From: Vulcanimicrobiota bacterium
GTDB lineage: Bacteria > Vulcanimicrobiota > Vulcanimicrobiia > Vulcanimicrobiales > Vulcanimicrobiaceae
Reading direction: 5' to 3'
Length of the DNA stretch: 20,511 bases
Assembly: GCA_014305015.1 (NCBI GenBank)
Contig: JACRUB010000018.1
Location: 1-20,511, forward strand
Of the stretch, positions 8,664 to 16,186 are shown in pieces. The notes beneath the pieces are model-generated. The model did no database searches. It saw only the letters and a list, made by a program, of their open reading frames with translations, and was not told the DNA's origin. Each line of letters starts with the position of its first letter. Position 1 is the first letter of the stretch. The position numbers and the translations under genes are program-made.

Positions 8664-8696
8664 GCCGCCGCCAGTCGCCAAAACGCAAGCCTTGCC

Positions 8697-10214
8697 ATGA
8701 GCCGCGCATTCTACGTTACCACACCGATCTATTATATCAACGGCAATCCGCACATCGGACACGCCTATACGACCATCGTCGCGGATGTGCTCGCACGTAC
8801 GGCGCGCACGAAAGGCGATACGTTTTTTCTGACCGGAACGGATGAACACGGTCAGAAAGTCGCGGATGCGGCAGGCGAGGCCGGGGTCACTCCGCAAGAA
8901 TGGTGTGACCGGCTCGTTCCGAAGTGGCAGAATCTGTTTGCGCTCTTCAACATCTCGTACGACGATTTCATTCGCACGACTGAGCCCCGTCACGAACGTA
9001 TCGTGCAGCGCGTCTTCGAGCATTTGCGCGAAAAGGGCGACGTGTATCGCGGCGTGTACGAAGGTTGGTATTGTTCCAACGACGAGACGTTTTGGCCGGA
9101 GTCAAAACTCGTTGAAGGACGGTGTCCGAACCCCGAGTGCCGCCGCGAAGTGCAGTGGCTCTCCGAAGATTCGTGGTTTTTCAAACTCTCCAAATACAAC
9201 GACCGGCTTCTAACGTACTTTAAGGAAAATCCGACTTGGGTGCGGCCGCGCTCGGCGTACAACGAGATGGTTGCGATGCTCGAAGAGGGCCTCGAAGACT
9301 TGAGCATTTCGCGCAGCAAGTTTGATTGGGGAATCTCAATTCCCGGCGGCGGCGGTGTGATCTATGTTTGGTTCGATGCAATTTTGAACTACTTGACGCC
9401 GGTCGGCTGGTCCGAAGACGAGGAGCGCTTTGGGCGCTACTGGCCCCCGTCGGTGCAACTGGTCGGCAAAGAAATCGCACGGTTTCACACGATTCTGTGG
9501 CCGGCACTGCTCTGGGCGCTCGATCTGCAAGCTCCGAAACTCGTGTTCGCACATGGTTGGATTACGCTCGACGGACAGAAGATCGGCAAGAGCCTTGGAA
9601 ATGCTGCCGACGTTTTTACACTTGTCGAGACGTTCAGCGCGGATGCGATGCGCTATTTCTTGTTGCGTGAAGGACACTTCGGAAGCGATTTCTCCTATTC
9701 GGAAACGAAGATTCATCAGCGGTACAACGACGAGCTCGGTAACGATTTGGGAAATCTTTTCCGGCGCACGCTCTCGATGCTTGAGAAGTATCGCAACGGG
9801 CTTGTGCCGCAGCCGGGCGATTCGCATTTTGGCGAGCGATTTAGCGATCTACCGAAGCGGATCGATACACTGATCTTCAATCTGCAGTTCCGCGACGCGC
9901 TTGAAGCAACGTGGGAATTGGTCACCGCGCTCAACCGTGAGATTGATGAGAAAAAACCGTGGGTGCTTGCCAAAGCGGAAAATGCGGTCGCGCTGGATGC
10001 ATTGCTTTACGATTTGTGCGAAGGCTTACGCTGGCTCGCGATCTTGCTGGCCCCGTTCATGCCGGAAAAAGCCCGCGAAATGTGGCGCCAACTTGGCCTC
10101 GAGACCGACATCGACGACGCATGGGAAAGCTCGCTGGTCTGGGGTGGCCTCGCCGCGGGGACACAAACCTCGGTCGGCGACGTACTCTTTGCGCGCCTCG
10201 AACTCCCCGGGTAG
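8697..10214 (+). CDS. metG: Methionyl-tRNA synthetase
   Basis: MetRS charges tRNA-Met in the cytosol. It has 505 residues, which covers the catalytic and anticodon-binding domains but leaves no C-terminal Trbp111/EMAP tRNA-binding domain. The class I signature HIGH is at residues 19-22. The second signature is KIGKS (295-299) instead of KMSKS. In the connective-peptide zinc region I see C126, D129, C143 and C148, that is CxxD rather than CxxC in the first half. Other family blocks are TGTDEHGQK, WISIPGG-like SIPGGGGVIYVWFDA and FAHGWITLDGQK. rsmI ends 33 nt upstream. Confidence 0.96.
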   Translation: MSRAFYVTTPIYYINGNPHIGHAYTTIVADVLARTARTKGDTFFLTGTDEHGQKVADAAGEAGVTPQEWCDRLVPKWQNLFALFNISYDDFIRTTEPRHERIVQRVFEHLREKGDVYRGVYEGWYCSNDETFWPESKLVEGRCPNPECRREVQWLSEDSWFFKLSKYNDRLLTYFKENPTWVRPRSAYNEMVAMLEEGLEDLSISRSKFDWGISIPGGGGVIYVWFDAILNYLTPVGWSEDEERFGRYWPPSVQLVGKEIARFHTILWPALLWALDLQAPKLVFAHGWITLDGQKIGKSLGNAADVFTLVETFSADAMRYFLLREGHFGSDFSYSETKIHQRYNDELGNDLGNLFRRTLSMLEKYRNGLVPQPGDSHFGERFSDLPKRIDTLIFNLQFRDALEATWELVTALNREIDEKKPWVLAKAENAVALDALLYDLCEGLRWLAILLAPFMPEKAREMWRQLGLETDIDDAWESSLVWGGLAAGTQTSVGDVLFARLELPG

Positions 10215-10303
10215 GTGAGTATCTTACTGTGACGGGCAAGATCAACTTCGATCTTCCTTCTATATGTCTTGATGCGCGGCCGCAACCGGGTGGTTGAGGT
10301 CGC

Positions 10304-11083
10304 ATGATCGACACCCACGCGCACGTGCACGATACATCGTTCGACGACGATCGTGATCCGATGCTGCTTCGCGCCAAAGATGCCGGGATCGAAAGGCTCA
10401 TTACCGTCGGCTGCGACCTCTCCGATAGCAAACGCGCGCTGGAATGTGCTCATAGGTACGGGCTGAGTGCAAGCGTCGGCATCCATCCGCATGAAGCCAA
10501 AGACGCGCCCACCGACATCGAGGCAGCCTTTGCTCCATTTCTAGCCGACCCGCGGATCGTGGCAATTGGCGAAACAGGACTCGATTATTATTACGGGCAC
10601 AGCCCGCGCGAGACGCAAATGGATTGCATGCGGGCGCAGATTCGTATCGCACGCGCGCATCACTACCCCGTGATCTTCCACCACCGCGACGCGTTCGATG
10701 ACTTTCATCGGATACTCAAGGATGAATTCGTTTCCGGAATGCGTGGAGTGGTGCACTGTTTTACGGGCAACACGGAACAGGCCCGCACGTATGTCGATGA
10801 GTTTGGGCTCAAACTCGGTATCGGCGGCGTGATCACGTTCAAGAGCGCGCAGGTGATTCGCGACGCGGTGCTGGCCGTCGGCGTCGAACACTGCATCCTA
10901 GAAACCGACTGCCCCTATCTCGCTCCGGTTCCGCACCGCGGAAAACGGAACGAGCCCGCGTTCATGCGCGATACCGCGCAAGCGCTCGCAACGCTTTGCG
11001 GCCGCAGCTTAGAGGACGTACTCGCGGCAACGGACTCCAACGCTCGTACGCTTTTTACGTTGCTTACGGAGCATACGGCTTAG
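10304..11083 (+). CDS. tatD: TatD family metal-dependent hydrolase (DNase)
   Basis: A TIM-barrel metallo-hydrolase of 259 residues; TatD proteins are 3'-5' DNA exonucleases or related deoxyribonucleases. Metal-ligand motifs are in order: IDTHAHVHD at the N-terminus, SVGIHPHEAK, AIGETGLDYYY, PVIFHHRDAFDDF, VVHCFTG and ILETDCPYLAP. RNEPAF completes the family pattern. It follows metG after 89 nt, an order (metG-tatD) common in bacteria. In the 10215-10303 gap I see no convincing promoter or terminator. Despite its name it is not part of the Tat exporter encoded further down. Its last 20 nt overlap the 3' end of the opposite-strand PLD-like gene. Confidence 0.94.
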   Translation: MIDTHAHVHDTSFDDDRDPMLLRAKDAGIERLITVGCDLSDSKRALECAHRYGLSASVGIHPHEAKDAPTDIEAAFAPFLADPRIVAIGETGLDYYYGHSPRETQMDCMRAQIRIARAHHYPVIFHHRDAFDDFHRILKDEFVSGMRGVVHCFTGNTEQARTYVDEFGLKLGIGGVITFKSAQVIRDAVLAVGVEHCILETDCPYLAPVPHRGKRNEPAFMRDTAQALATLCGRSLEDVLAATDSNARTLFTLLTEHTA

Positions 11084-11915
11084 CGGCAGCCCAATTCTCC
11101 TCAAAGCGGTCGTGCATGTTCCAGAGGATGGTTCGATCGAAGATATCGAGTCCCCAGTCAATCTGATTTTCGACGCCCATGGTTGCATTTGCGGAACCGA
11201 TCCAACCGGTATCGCGAGCAACGGCCATTTTTTCATCGTTGCCGGACAAGCGCACCGCGACTCCTTGCTTCATCAAATGCTGCAGCGCAGATGCACAATG
11301 GGCGTTGAGGTCGCGCTCCGCGACCATCAAGCGCACTGGTATGTGCTCTTGCGCGACGGTTTTTAGCGCAGAATAGACGCGGCCAAAGCCGAACGATTCG
11401 CTCTCCACATCCACCGGCTGGCGCGCCTTTCCAGCGCGGTAAATCACACTCGCTTCGCGCTGCAACGCCGTGTCTTTTACCGTCGCGAGCGGCGCGTCGT
11501 TTTGTGGATTGCCCGCGATCGCCTCGGTAAAGGTGCGGATATCCCGAGGATCCGTATCGCGGAGAATCGTGTCTCGCCCATCGTCCGGCCAATTGCGGTC
11601 GTCCAAAAAAAGCACATTGTCAACGAGTGCTGCTTTGAGATGCAGCGGACGGCGACCGTCGCTATCGGCGACATGCGCGTCTGCGCCGATTGCAGCGAGC
11701 GCGCGAATCGCTTCCACATTCTCGCGTTTCAGGTCGCCGCTGCTGTCCCCAAACGGCGACGCTTCCACGCGGACAGTAACTCGCGCTCCCCGCCGCGTGG
11801 CGTCCTCGAGCGCCGTGAGCACGCGCCCCGGGCGCATGACGTAAGCGCTCAATGCTACGGAGTGTGCCTGCCGCGTCGCCGTCAGAACCGCATCCGTCGA
11901 GGAAAGCGTTATCAT
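11064..11915 (-). CDS. Phospholipase D-like protein with one intact HKD motif
   Basis: The protein has 283 residues from ATG 11915; a TTG at 11933 would add six. The first PLD half carries a complete HxKxxxxD (H92, K94, D99), followed by VLFLDDRNW. The second half has the matching GSANAT (240-245), but its HKD is degenerate: Asp227 stands where His is expected, K229 is kept, and Arg234 stands where Asp is expected. I see no signal peptide, so it is probably cytosolic. The PLD superfamily includes phospholipases, cardiolipin synthases and nucleases; which applies here is unknown. Convergent with tatD (20-nt overlap) and divergent from menG. Confidence 0.8.
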   Translation of the reverse strand: MITLSSTDAVLTATRQAHSVALSAYVMRPGRVLTALEDATRRGARVTVRVEASPFGDSSGDLKRENVEAIRALAAIGADAHVADSDGRRPLHLKAALVDNVLFLDDRNWPDDGRDTILRDTDPRDIRTFTEAIAGNPQNDAPLATVKDTALQREASVIYRAGKARQPVDVESESFGFGRVYSALKTVAQEHIPVRLMVAERDLNAHCASALQHLMKQGVAVRLSGNDEKMAVARDTGWIGSANATMGVENQIDWGLDIFDRTILWNMHDRFEENWAAAKPYAP

Positions 11916-11964
11916 GCACTCCAATCCCGACAAACGTCTCGCGTGGCAAGTGGGCCGTTTAGAG

Positions 11965-11979
11965 GGAGGTGCCCCACCT
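11965..11979. repeat. Perfect hairpin overlapping a Shine-Dalgarno-like run upstream of menG
   Basis: GAGGTG and CACCTC form a perfect 6-bp stem around a CCC loop, in the leader between the divergent PLD-like gene and menG. The left arm overlaps the run AGGGAGGT, which looks like a strong ribosome binding site but has no in-frame start codon at the proper distance. It lacks a T-tract, so it is not a terminator. Confidence 0.5.
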
Positions 11980-12006
11980 CGTCGTTGGAAAGCAGATGGA
12001 CGCCCT

Positions 12007-12729
12007 ATGACAGAGACTCAGCAGAACCGCACCGATAAAGGCGCGTACGTGCGCGATATGTTCGCAACGATCGCGCCGCGTTACGACACGGCCAATCGCG
12101 TGCTGACCGGTGGAATGGACGAAGGCTGGCGCAAGACCGCAATCGATCTTCTCGCGCCGCCCGCAAATGGACGCATCCTCGACCTGTGTTGCGGAACCGG
12201 CGACGTCAGCTTTCATCTCCTGCGGCGCGATCCGAGCCTGCATGTAACGGGAATTGATTTTTGCGAACCGATGCTCGCAGGCGCGCGCGCGAGAACTCTT
12301 CGCGAAGCACCCTCCAAAGACGTCACCTTTTTGGAAGGCGACGTCATGTCGTTGCCGTTTGAGGAAAACTCGTTCGACGGTGCGACGATGGGCTTCTCGA
12401 TGCGCAACGTCGTGGACATCGGCGGAACGCTTGCAGAAGTACAGCGCGTACTCCGGTCCGGCGCCCGCTTTGTGAATCTCGATGTATCCAAAGCGCCGAG
12501 CGCACTGCTACGGCGCGCGTTCAATCTGTATTTTTACGGCCTCGTGCCGTTGCTCGGCGGCCTGGTCGGGGGATCGCGCCGAGCCTATACCTACCTCCCG
12601 CAGTCGCTCACCCACCATCCGAATGCCGATCAACTTGCAGACCGTTTTGCAGCAGCGGGATTTATCGATTGCGGATATCAGCGACTGATGGGCGGCACGA
12701 TCGCCATTCACTACGGAACCAAACCGTGA
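12007..12729 (+). CDS. ubiE: Demethylmenaquinone/ubiquinone C-methyltransferase (MenG/UbiE)
   Basis: A SAM-dependent enzyme that methylates the quinone ring at the end of menaquinone (or ubiquinone) synthesis. Family blocks are VRDMFATIAPRYDTANRVL, the SAM-binding ILDLCCGTGD, EGDVMSLPFEENSFD, GFSMRNVVD and YLPQSLTHHP near the C-terminus. I chose ATG 12007, giving 240 residues, because the family begins shortly before VRDMFATIA. An in-frame ATG at 11914 would add 31 Arg/Gly-rich residues unlike the family. Its TGA overlaps the GTG of the polyprenyl synthase (GTGA), so ring methylation and tail synthesis are coupled. Menaquinone as the actual quinone is inferred from the b6-type cytochrome downstream. 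Confidence 0.93.
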   Translation: MTETQQNRTDKGAYVRDMFATIAPRYDTANRVLTGGMDEGWRKTAIDLLAPPANGRILDLCCGTGDVSFHLLRRDPSLHVTGIDFCEPMLAGARARTLREAPSKDVTFLEGDVMSLPFEENSFDGATMGFSMRNVVDIGGTLAEVQRVLRSGARFVNLDVSKAPSALLRRAFNLYFYGLVPLLGGLVGGSRRAYTYLPQSLTHHPNADQLADRFAAAGFIDCGYQRLMGGTIAIHYGTKP

Positions 12730-13676
12730 TCGAACAACAGCAGGAAGAGAGCCTGTACTCCCTGGTTGAGGATTTTTTCCGCAACGAATTCTCGACGGAC
12801 AATCCGCTTATCACCGAAGCCGTGCGGCGCATGCTCGCTGCGGGCGGAAAACGTTTGCGTCCGCGCCTGACGCTGCTGGCCGCGGAAGCCGGCGGCGCCC
12901 AGCCGCAAGAGCATCTGCCGCTCGCCGCATACATGGAACTCATTCACGTCGCAACACTGATTCACGACGACGTCGTCGATAAAGCGGATACGCGGCGGGG
13001 CGTAAACGCAACCGCCGTTGACTACGGTAACCGCATCAGCGTTCTTGCGGGTGACTATCTGTTCGCATGGATTTTCAAGAACGTCACCGCGCAATACCCG
13101 GCGCCGATCCCGCACATACTTTCGGCAACGCTGGCCGACATTTGCGACGGCGAAGTCTTGCAATTGCGGGCGCTCGCTAACCTCGATTTACCGCTCTCCG
13201 GCTATATCGATATTGTCCTGAAGAAAACCGCCTCGCTCTTTGCCGCCTCGGCGGAGTGCGGCGCGATTATGGCCGGAACATCCGCGCAGCGCATTGCTGC
13301 GTTACGCGATTATGGTCTCTCCTACGGCATCGCGTTCCAGATGAAGGACGATCTGCTAGATATGACGGCCGATGAAATGAAGCTTGGCAAGCCCGTCGGC
13401 AACGATTTGCGCGAACGCAAGATGACGATCCCATTAATTCTTGCGCTCGAGCGCGGCGACCCGGAATTCCGCGCTCGCGTCGAGCGTTTTTACGACGGAG
13501 GCGAGGACGAGATCGCCGGTATCATCGTGGAGATCGGGCGCCACGGCGGCTTGGATGGAACCCGCGAACAAATCGCGCAATACGCAGAGAGAGCAAAACT
13601 CTCGCTGACACCGCTCGGATCAATCCGGGCACGCGGAGTGCTCGCCGGCTTAGCCGACGCGCTCACCCGCGACTAA
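12726..13676 (+). CDS. Polyprenyl diphosphate synthase (quinone side chain)
   Basis: A trans-isoprenyl diphosphate synthase that extends FPP or GGPP with IPP to the long tail of the respiratory quinone. I chose GTG 12726, overlapping the menG stop by 4 nt, giving 316 residues; the open frame before it only mirrors menG. Motifs: GGKRLRPRL, the first aspartate-rich motif in LIHDDVVDKADTRRG and the second in FQMKDDLLDMTAD, with GKPVGNDLRERKMTIPLI after it. The length and these motifs fit HepT/IspB/SdsA-type medium- to long-chain synthases; chain length cannot be read reliably. The pairing with menG supports a quinone rather than a dolichol-like product. Confidence 0.93.
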   Translation: MIEQQQEESLYSLVEDFFRNEFSTDNPLITEAVRRMLAAGGKRLRPRLTLLAAEAGGAQPQEHLPLAAYMELIHVATLIHDDVVDKADTRRGVNATAVDYGNRISVLAGDYLFAWIFKNVTAQYPAPIPHILSATLADICDGEVLQLRALANLDLPLSGYIDIVLKKTASLFAASAECGAIMAGTSAQRIAALRDYGLSYGIAFQMKDDLLDMTADEMKLGKPVGNDLRERKMTIPLILALERGDPEFRARVERFYDGGEDEIAGIIVEIGRHGGLDGTREQIAQYAERAKLSLTPLGSIRARGVLAGLADALTRD

Positions 13677-13677
13677 A

Positions 13678-13683
13678 AAGGAG
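13678..13683 (+). promoter_or_regulatory. Shine-Dalgarno site deciding the tatA start
   Basis: AAGGAG lies directly after the polyprenyl synthase stop and 5 nt before ATG 13689. This favours ATG 13689 over the in-frame GTG at 13683, which would lie within the site itself. Confidence 0.75.
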
Positions 13684-13688
13684 TGTTT

Positions 13689-13991
13689 ATGTATTTCACA
13701 CCGTTGCTTGCTTGGGCGAGTCCCGAGATTATCGGCATCATTGTGATCGGTGCCGTCTTGCTTTTCGGCGCGGACAAACTACCCAAGCTTGCGCGCAGTA
13801 TGGGCCAGGCGAAGAAAGAGTTCCAAGTCGGACAATCGGAGGCCGATGCCGCCGCCGATCAAGCTCGCGAGGATGCGCGCCGTAAAGCCGAATACGCTCG
13901 CCGCGATCCGATGGACGGCGTCTCGCAGGGAACGGGGTTGGGCCAATCGGTCCCCCCACCCATGCCCGACGAAGGAACACAGTCGAAATAG
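13689..13991 (+). CDS. tatA: Twin-arginine translocase subunit TatA
   Basis: TatA forms the protein-conducting assembly of the Tat exporter, which moves folded proteins across the inner membrane. The 100-residue product has a short N-terminal stretch, one membrane helix (about residues 10-25, IIGIIVIGAVLLFGA), the conserved FGADKLPKLARS hinge and an amphipathic helix, then a charged tail rich in Ala, Arg and Asp that ends in a Pro/Gly-rich tip. A separate TatB is absent here, so this may be a minimal TatAC system. A hairpin element follows its stop before tatC. Confidence 0.92.
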   Translation: MYFTPLLAWASPEIIGIIVIGAVLLFGADKLPKLARSMGQAKKEFQVGQSEADAAADQAREDARRKAEYARRDPMDGVSQGTGLGQSVPPPMPDEGTQSK

Positions 13992-13993
13992 TC

Positions 13994-14076
13994 GCGGCCC
14001 CTCGGGGTATCAAAATTTATGCAGAATGAAGGCGGCCTTACAGATTTTGGGGGCCCCACCGAAGGTGGGGGGCATG
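13994..14076. repeat. Hairpin-ended ~80-bp element, copy A (between tatA and tatC)
   Basis: It starts 3 nt after the tatA stop. Its left part has a small fold, CCCC-TC-GGGG, running into GGGGTATC (14004-14011). Its right end has a perfect 7-bp stem, CCCCACC (14054-14060) with GGTGGGG (14064-14070), around a GAA loop, and continues GGC. Copy B at 18531 shares the GGGGTATC block, the pattern GCCTYAYA-ATTT-GGRGGCCCCA before the stem and TGGGGGGC after it, at nearly the same distance (50 versus 49 nt from GGGGTATC to the stem), but has a different stem sequence. The tatC frame is open through this copy. Confidence 0.6.
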
Positions 14077-14855
14077 ATTTCGAACCCGAAATGCGCGGCG
14101 CTCAGAGCGCAGCGCCTTTAAACCAATGGGATCAGAAAGAAATGACCTTTACGGAGCACCTGCGGGAGCTCCGTAAGCGTCTTATGATTTGTCTTGGAAC
14201 AATCTTTGCGCTAGCGTTTCTGCTGTTTTATCCCTCGCAGTACATTATTTTCTGGCTCAGCCAGCAATATTTCCCCGGAATAAAACTCAACGCGTTCGGG
14301 CCCGCCGACGTTATCATGCTCGAGCTCAAGTTCTCCGTGTACGCCGGCATCGTCTTAGGGTTGCCGGTGCTTCTCTATCAATTGTGGATGTTCGTCGTTC
14401 CGGCGTTTCACCCGAAAACACGGCGTCTCGTCTTTGCCTACGTCGCACCGTCCATTCTCCTTGCAGCCTTAGGACTTGCGTTCGCGCACTTCTTAGTTCT
14501 GCCGCGGGTTGCGCACGCGCTCGTAGCGCAAACAAGCAAAATCGCGACGGCGACATTCGGCATCGCGCAGACATTAAATTTCGTGCTCATCTTGCTCTTG
14601 CTCTTCGTCTTGATTTTCCAAACGCCGGTAATCATGATCGTCCTTGCAAGAATCGGCCTGGTCTCCCCCGCATTTTTGAAACGCTACCGGCGTCACGCGC
14701 TCTTTGGATTCTTCGTCTTCGGCGGCATTGTGGCGCCTGATGGCAATCCGCTCACTATGGCGCTGCTCGCGCTGCCCATGTACGTTCTGTTTGAAGTCAG
14801 CATCTGGATCATCGTGCTGCTGGAGAAATCGTGGAAGCGCGAAGCAGTAGCTTAA
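14019..14855 (+). CDS. tatC: Twin-arginine translocase subunit TatC
   Basis: TatC is the six-helix receptor for twin-arginine signal peptides. Family blocks are FTEHLRELRKRL, YQLWMFVVPAF and VAPDGNPLTMALLALPMY. The start is uncertain. ATG 14019 gives 278 residues with a 41-residue Gly-rich leader encoded partly by repeat copy A. ATG 14142 gives a compact 237 residues beginning MTFTEHL, close to the family's usual length. Neither has a good Shine-Dalgarno. I kept the longer form because QKEM before TFTEHL resembles other TatCs. Threonine replaces the conserved glutamate of E. coli Glu103 (codon 14418-14420). The 3' end overlaps resB by 25 nt. Confidence 0.9.
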   Translation: MQNEGGLTDFGGPTEGGGHDFEPEMRGAQSAAPLNQWDQKEMTFTEHLRELRKRLMICLGTIFALAFLLFYPSQYIIFWLSQQYFPGIKLNAFGPADVIMLELKFSVYAGIVLGLPVLLYQLWMFVVPAFHPKTRRLVFAYVAPSILLAALGLAFAHFLVLPRVAHALVAQTSKIATATFGIAQTLNFVLILLLLFVLIFQTPVIMIVLARIGLVSPAFLKRYRRHALFGFFVFGGIVAPDGNPLTMALLALPMYVLFEVSIWIIVLLEKSWKREAVA

Positions 14856-16186
14856 ATCTCTACAACGATTTCATCCGCACGTTCTCAAACGTGCTGTTTG
14901 CGGTCTGCTTGTTTATCGCGTGGGGGATTCTTACCCTCATCGGCGTGATTGTCGATCAAGGCAAAGACCCGAGCGTCTATTTTAGCTCGTACGCAGCGCC
15001 GCTCGCCCGCCTCATTCTTCGACTCGGCTTCGACAATATCTATCACAGCGTGGCCTACGTGGGTATCATCGCGCTGATCTTGGTCTCCCTAGCCGTCTGC
15101 ACGTTTAAGCGTGTCATTCCCGCGCGGCTGCCGGCGCTGCGTCCGGTCAAGATAGAAAAGATTCCACTTAACGCGAGCGTTACCGTGCGAGGCGATGAGG
15201 TAAGCGTGCGGCAACGCATCGAGCATTTCTTTATCACGCGTGGATGGCAAATACGCAAGCGCGAATTCGGCGGCGAGGAATGGACGTTTGCCGACCGGCA
15301 CAATTGGGCCAGGCGCGGCGTGCTCGTTGCGCACGTCGGCTTTGTCATCATCGCCGCCGGCACCACAATCTATTGGGCTCGCGGCTTTTCAGGTGACGCC
15401 GCCGTCCTAACAGGGCAAACCGTCACGATTCCGCATACCGACACCGCCATCACGCTGCACGATTTCACCTACAAGATCGAGCCGATCGCAACCAAGAGCG
15501 GCATCGTCTATCAGCCGATCGATTATGTCTCCCACGTCACGGTTTCGGGCAAAGATTCCAAGGCCCGCGAAGAGACCATTCGCGTAAACCATCCGGTCGA
15601 CGTCGACGGGACGCTGTTCTATCAAGCCTCGTACGGCTTCGGGATGCGTTTTGTGGTGAGTAAAGACGGAAAATCCGTACCCGCCCTCTCCAATCGAATT
15701 CTCAAAGAAGGCGAGGTCATTACGCTTCCGGAGACGGCCCGGCAGATACAGTACTCGCAGTTTGTCGGTACGATCGACCGCCAAACCGGCATGCCGTCCG
15801 CGGATCCGCGCACGAACAATCCCGGGGTCGTTCTCAATGCGTTCGATGCGGGGCAACCATCAGGCGCGACCCTTGCACCGCTTGGGAAGCGCGTCGATCT
15901 TGGCTCAGGATACGCGCTCGTGCCTCAAAAATATGTCATGTACAGTGGACTGCAGTACCGGTACGATCCAGGGATTCCGCTCGTCGGGATCGGCGCATTC
16001 ATTCTGCTTGCCGGGCTGTGCATTTCATTCTACCTCCTACCGGCGCGCCTGTACGTCAAGGTCGAGGAATGCAAGGACGGAGCTTGCACCGTTGGCGTTG
16101 CAGCAAGCACCGTTAAAGGTTACGATATTTTTGAACAGCAGTTCGACGCGCTTGTCGCGGAATTTAGAGGGGCGCAGGCTACATGA
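14831..16186 (+). CDS. resB: Cytochrome c biogenesis protein ResB (Ccs1)
   Basis: ResB is the large partner of CcsA in System II cytochrome c maturation, in which haem is carried across the membrane and attached to CxxCH motifs. The 451-residue protein has three N-terminal-half membrane helices (about residues 17-40, 68-90 and 163-185), a long extracytoplasmic domain with the family stretch RVNHPVDVDGTLFYQASYG, and a final helix (about 385-410). Start GTG 14831 is preceded by GGAG with 5 nt spacing and lies inside the end of tatC. The TGA overlaps the ATG of ccsA by 4 nt (ATGA). ResA/CcdA, the thiol-reducing partners, are not in the window. Confidence 0.9.
   Translation: MEARSSSLNLYNDFIRTFSNVLFAVCLFIAWGILTLIGVIVDQGKDPSVYFSSYAAPLARLILRLGFDNIYHSVAYVGIIALILVSLAVCTFKRVIPARLPALRPVKIEKIPLNASVTVRGDEVSVRQRIEHFFITRGWQIRKREFGGEEWTFADRHNWARRGVLVAHVGFVIIAAGTTIYWARGFSGDAAVLTGQTVTIPHTDTAITLHDFTYKIEPIATKSGIVYQPIDYVSHVTVSGKDSKAREETIRVNHPVDVDGTLFYQASYGFGMRFVVSKDGKSVPALSNRILKEGEVITLPETARQIQYSQFVGTIDRQTGMPSADPRTNNPGVVLNAFDAGQPSGATLAPLGKRVDLGSGYALVPQKYVMYSGLQYRYDPGIPLVGIGAFILLAGLCISFYLLPARLYVKVEECKDGACTVGVAASTVKGYDIFEQQFDALVAEFRGAQAT

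Noticed and set aside
10304..11083. tatD as part of the Tat export system
   Set aside because: TatD is a cytosolic nuclease not needed for Tat export, and it is separated from tatA/tatC by the opposite-strand gene and two quinone genes.
11636..11700. Ankyrin-like look of the segment IGADAHVADSDGRRPLHLKAAL in the PLD-like protein
   Set aside because: Only one unit is seen, and the His and Lys belong to the HKD motif, so the resemblance is chance.
14054..14070. Hairpins of repeat copies A and B as rho-independent terminators
   Set aside because: No T-tract follows either stem, and the downstream genes encode partner subunits with close ribosome binding sites, so full termination would make little sense.
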